Of a stretch of 64,000 nt of DNA, positions 61,388 through 64,000 are shown piece after piece (positions within the stretch are counted from its first letter, which is position 1; each line of letters starts with the position of its first letter). The position numbers and the translations under genes are program-made. The notes under the pieces are model-generated. The model was not told the origin of the DNA, ran no database searches, and was given only the letters and a program-made list of their open reading frames with translations. Origin of the DNA: Malurus cyaneus samueli (Eukaryota > Chordata > Aves > Passeriformes > Maluridae); the NCBI GenBank assembly GCA_009741485.1, contig CM019238.1:16609950-16673949 (forward strand), read 5' to 3'.

Positions 61388-61506
61388 GATTTGCTTAAAA
61401 TTAGTTGTCTTCACAGACAGTTAAAGAATTATTACTTATTTATATGNGATTTGCTTAAAATTAGTTGTCTTCACAGACAGTTAAAGAATTATTACTTATT
61501 CATATG
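61388..61506 (+). repeat. 59-bp direct duplication hinged on an N
   Basis: GATTTGCTTAAAATTAGTTG and the following bases at 61,388-61,446 recur at 61,448-61,506 with one difference (TTATATG versus TCATATG). A single N at 61,447 separates the copies. An exact 60-base period with an undetermined base at the joint is what an unmerged contig overlap looks like. I favour an assembly artefact over a biological tandem repeat. Confidence 0.9.
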
Positions 61507-64000
61507 TCCAAGGTGAATAGTTCTGTAGTTGATGTTTTATAGTCGAGGTTTTTCACCACCAAAACAAAAAACCAAAAAGGTGCAGATATCAAAAGAGAAT
61601 TATATTTTAAAGTAAATTGTGGTGGTCTGGACTATTCTTGGACTGACAGCTGAAGAGGCAAAGCCAGGAAGCATCAGGCATCAGATACCTACAGAGTTCT
61701 CACAATTTCTATTATATAATGTCCTGGGGAAATGGGCAGACTCAAATATGTTCAAAAGTTTCCCTTTTTTTTAATAGAATTTTCCTGACTATTGTATTCA
61801 ACAGAAAATGAAAACTTAAAAAAAAATACTTCTGAAGTCTTTCAAGAAAATCAAAGTTTTGGTTTTGCAGCTTTTACAGCTGTAAAATGAAGCTGACATG
61901 GAAAGCCCAAGCAAGCAGCAAGGTGACTGACAATAAACCTCTCAAAAATAATTTCATTCACTAAATGAGATTTTTTGGAACATTCCTGAACTGTAAATAA
62001 TATAAAGGTTGGTGCTCCAAGATTAGAGCAAGTTAGAAGATAATTTATTTTCTGTGGGTTTTGCAAAATACAGAAATCCAATTTCCAGCTACTTTTTCCA
62101 TTACCTGAAATAAATATTGGGTTCTGATCACACATTTAATAAGAATATGCATAAGTTTCTGGAAATTTCATCAGGAGACAGGAAGATACAGACAGCATAG
62201 ACAAACAATCCAAAGAAATGAAGCACACTGGCTTTGGGGAACAAGTGTTTTCCATATTATAATAAAAACCCTTTTAGGGTGTTAAGGGAAAAATCCTCCA
62301 TCATTTCTCGGGCATTTTTCTTTGCTCTGAATTGACAGATTTACTCGGCATTTTGGTAAAATTTATTTCAGCAGAGCTGTTCACTTACCTAAGTGTTTTA
62401 AAACATAGATCTGATTAATAAGCTCAGCTCCTGAAACACAGACTTTCAAGAAATCCAAAAGATTATTTCCCAGAAGTGGGTGCTGGTTGTTAAGAAAACC
62501 ACTGCCATGTTCAGTGAGGTCACACACTCAAAATGTCCCGTGGAATATTGAGGGACAGTGCACTCCAGGCTGTGCCAAAATTCTGCTTTGGGCAAGGAAA
62601 GAGTTCCCCACCGCAGGGGATGAGCGACAGCCCTGATTTCGTAACTTCATTTCCATTTCTGGCTGCCTCCACCAGCTCCATCCCCTTTAGATCCCACTGC
62701 AAGGCCTTGCTGTGACCCACGTTGGGGTGTAAAAGAAAACAGCAAATCCCTGATGCAGTTTGGAGTGAAATCCTGCAGGAATGGCTCCAGCTTAAAGGGA
62801 AATGTCAGGGACAGCGTGAGCAGGAGGGTGACAGACCAGGACAAGGGAGCCCTGAGCTGCTGCAGGGTTTGTCTTGGGGGGTGTGAGCTCCAAAGCTCAG
62901 CAATAACTCACAAACACACAGATATATATAAATAAAATATTTTTGCCTGTTTCCTTCTAATACTTCTAATACATCACAGTGAACAGCTGAATCAATTCTA
63001 AATCCTAATAAAATGGAAAGACGGCCCCAAACCCAATGAGCAGAAAGTCTTCCTGCTCTTTAAAGCAGTTACAAAAGCTGCAGTGGTGCAAAGGGAAACA
63101 GCTCAGCACTCAGAGCATTGGCTTTGGCTGAATTATTCTGCCCTGCCTCCGTTGAGATTGCCATTTGTTAACATAGCACATAATTTGATTTAAAAGTGAG
63201 ACCAATTCAGAGATCTCATGTCTTTCCATCTATGAGCATTTCCTTCACATGGTGAGTGAATATCTCAGAACTCCTTGGAAATGCACAGCACAGTGAAATA
63301 TAACATTTAGTCAGTTTATTGCCATTACTAAATGTACTGTTACAGTATAAATCTCTAAAAGCATGTCAGGACCCACCTAAGCTTTGTGACGGATTGAGCG
63401 TTAATGCTTGCACTGGCCTAGGAAAAATCTAATTTCCCAATATTATGACAGCTCTACAATGTGTAAATGCTGAAGTCACTGATTACATTCGAGTCAGATA
63501 TTTATTTACCAACTGACAAAGTGCTAATCCTGGCACAATAACAAAACCTGATGTTAATTAAGGGCACAAGTTTTTCTCATGGCATGCAACACTCCATGAT
63601 ACAGTTTGTTCAGAACAAATAAAAACCCAACAAAACAAAATAAATAGGCATTTCCAAGACTTTTCCCCCTCTGAATTTGGTATAATTCCATTTCCTGCAC
63701 CTACAATTTCATGGCACTATTAAGAATGTTCTTCCCCTTACATACATCTCACTTTTCTTTACCACTGTTTCAAAAAGTGCTGGTAACAAGGAACCACAAC
63801 TGTAATGGCATGGAAATATCAGAGATATGATTGCATTTCAGCCCACTAAAAACATCACTCACCTCCCTTGGAGATGGAAGGATCCTGGAATGCACGAATG
63901 GGAAAATACAACCAACCAGAAATTCCAGAAGTTTCTGCAAAAGCAGCTCTTCAGGAGAAGGTTCTTGGAGTTCTGCAGGGAAGGAGGCTGATGACCAAAT
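61507..64000. other. No gene established
   Basis: AT-rich sequence with a GC-richer patch at about 62,500-62,900. Two minus-strand segments (62,389-62,430 and 63,863-63,934) have exon-like borders and open phase 1-1 frames; they are listed as weak observations and not as exons. An alternating AT patch lies at about 62,922-62,945. Confidence 0.5.

Overview
The window looks like 64 kb of bird nuclear DNA, probably from a songbird. The main evidence is a tRNA-Ile-headed SINE with a CR1-like tail on the minus strand at about 47.52-47.66 kb. That is the architecture of the zebra finch element TguSINE1. Two degenerate CR1 LINE 3' ends (3.3 kb and 10.8 kb) also fit. There are no operons, no RNA genes and no complete protein-coding gene. 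The longest open frames are 144-175 codons, and the longest set lies inside a recently multiplied repeat. Most of the window is AT-rich intronic or intergenic sequence.

The outstanding structure occupies about 28.4-40.9 kb, where two large inverted repeats sit side by side. Palindrome 1 (28,437-31,951) has arms of about 1.65 kb. Palindrome 2 (33,037-40,856) has arms of about 3.8 kb. Both pivot on arrays of the same 49-bp minisatellite, and both carry the same roughly 210-bp core of variant units in the same orientation. A block of about 1.05 kb (B) occurs three times, twice direct and once inverted. The layout is A - array - A' - B - C - B - array - B' - C'. It is most simply read as one ancestral locus with C-B and A on either side of a single minisatellite, rearranged by inverted, permuted duplication. 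An assembly artefact is a serious alternative. The window has a 10-N gap, three single Ns, and one 59-bp direct duplication hinged exactly on an N.

Six further tandem or near-tandem structures lie around it: 74 bp x4 (7.3 kb), 41 bp x3-4 (18.5 kb), 13 bp x about 33 (21.6-22.0 kb), 119 bp x3 (50.2 kb), 22 bp x7 (53.4 kb), and the N-hinged duplication at 61.4 kb. A CpG-retaining stretch at 42.2-43.0 kb looks like a candidate conserved non-coding element. On the minus strand, a few short segments (3.98, 5.13, 5.43 and 14.47 kb) have open frames bounded by splice-like sites with compatible phases. They may be exons of an unrecognised gene, but pseudo-exons of this quality are common by chance and I hold the call loosely.
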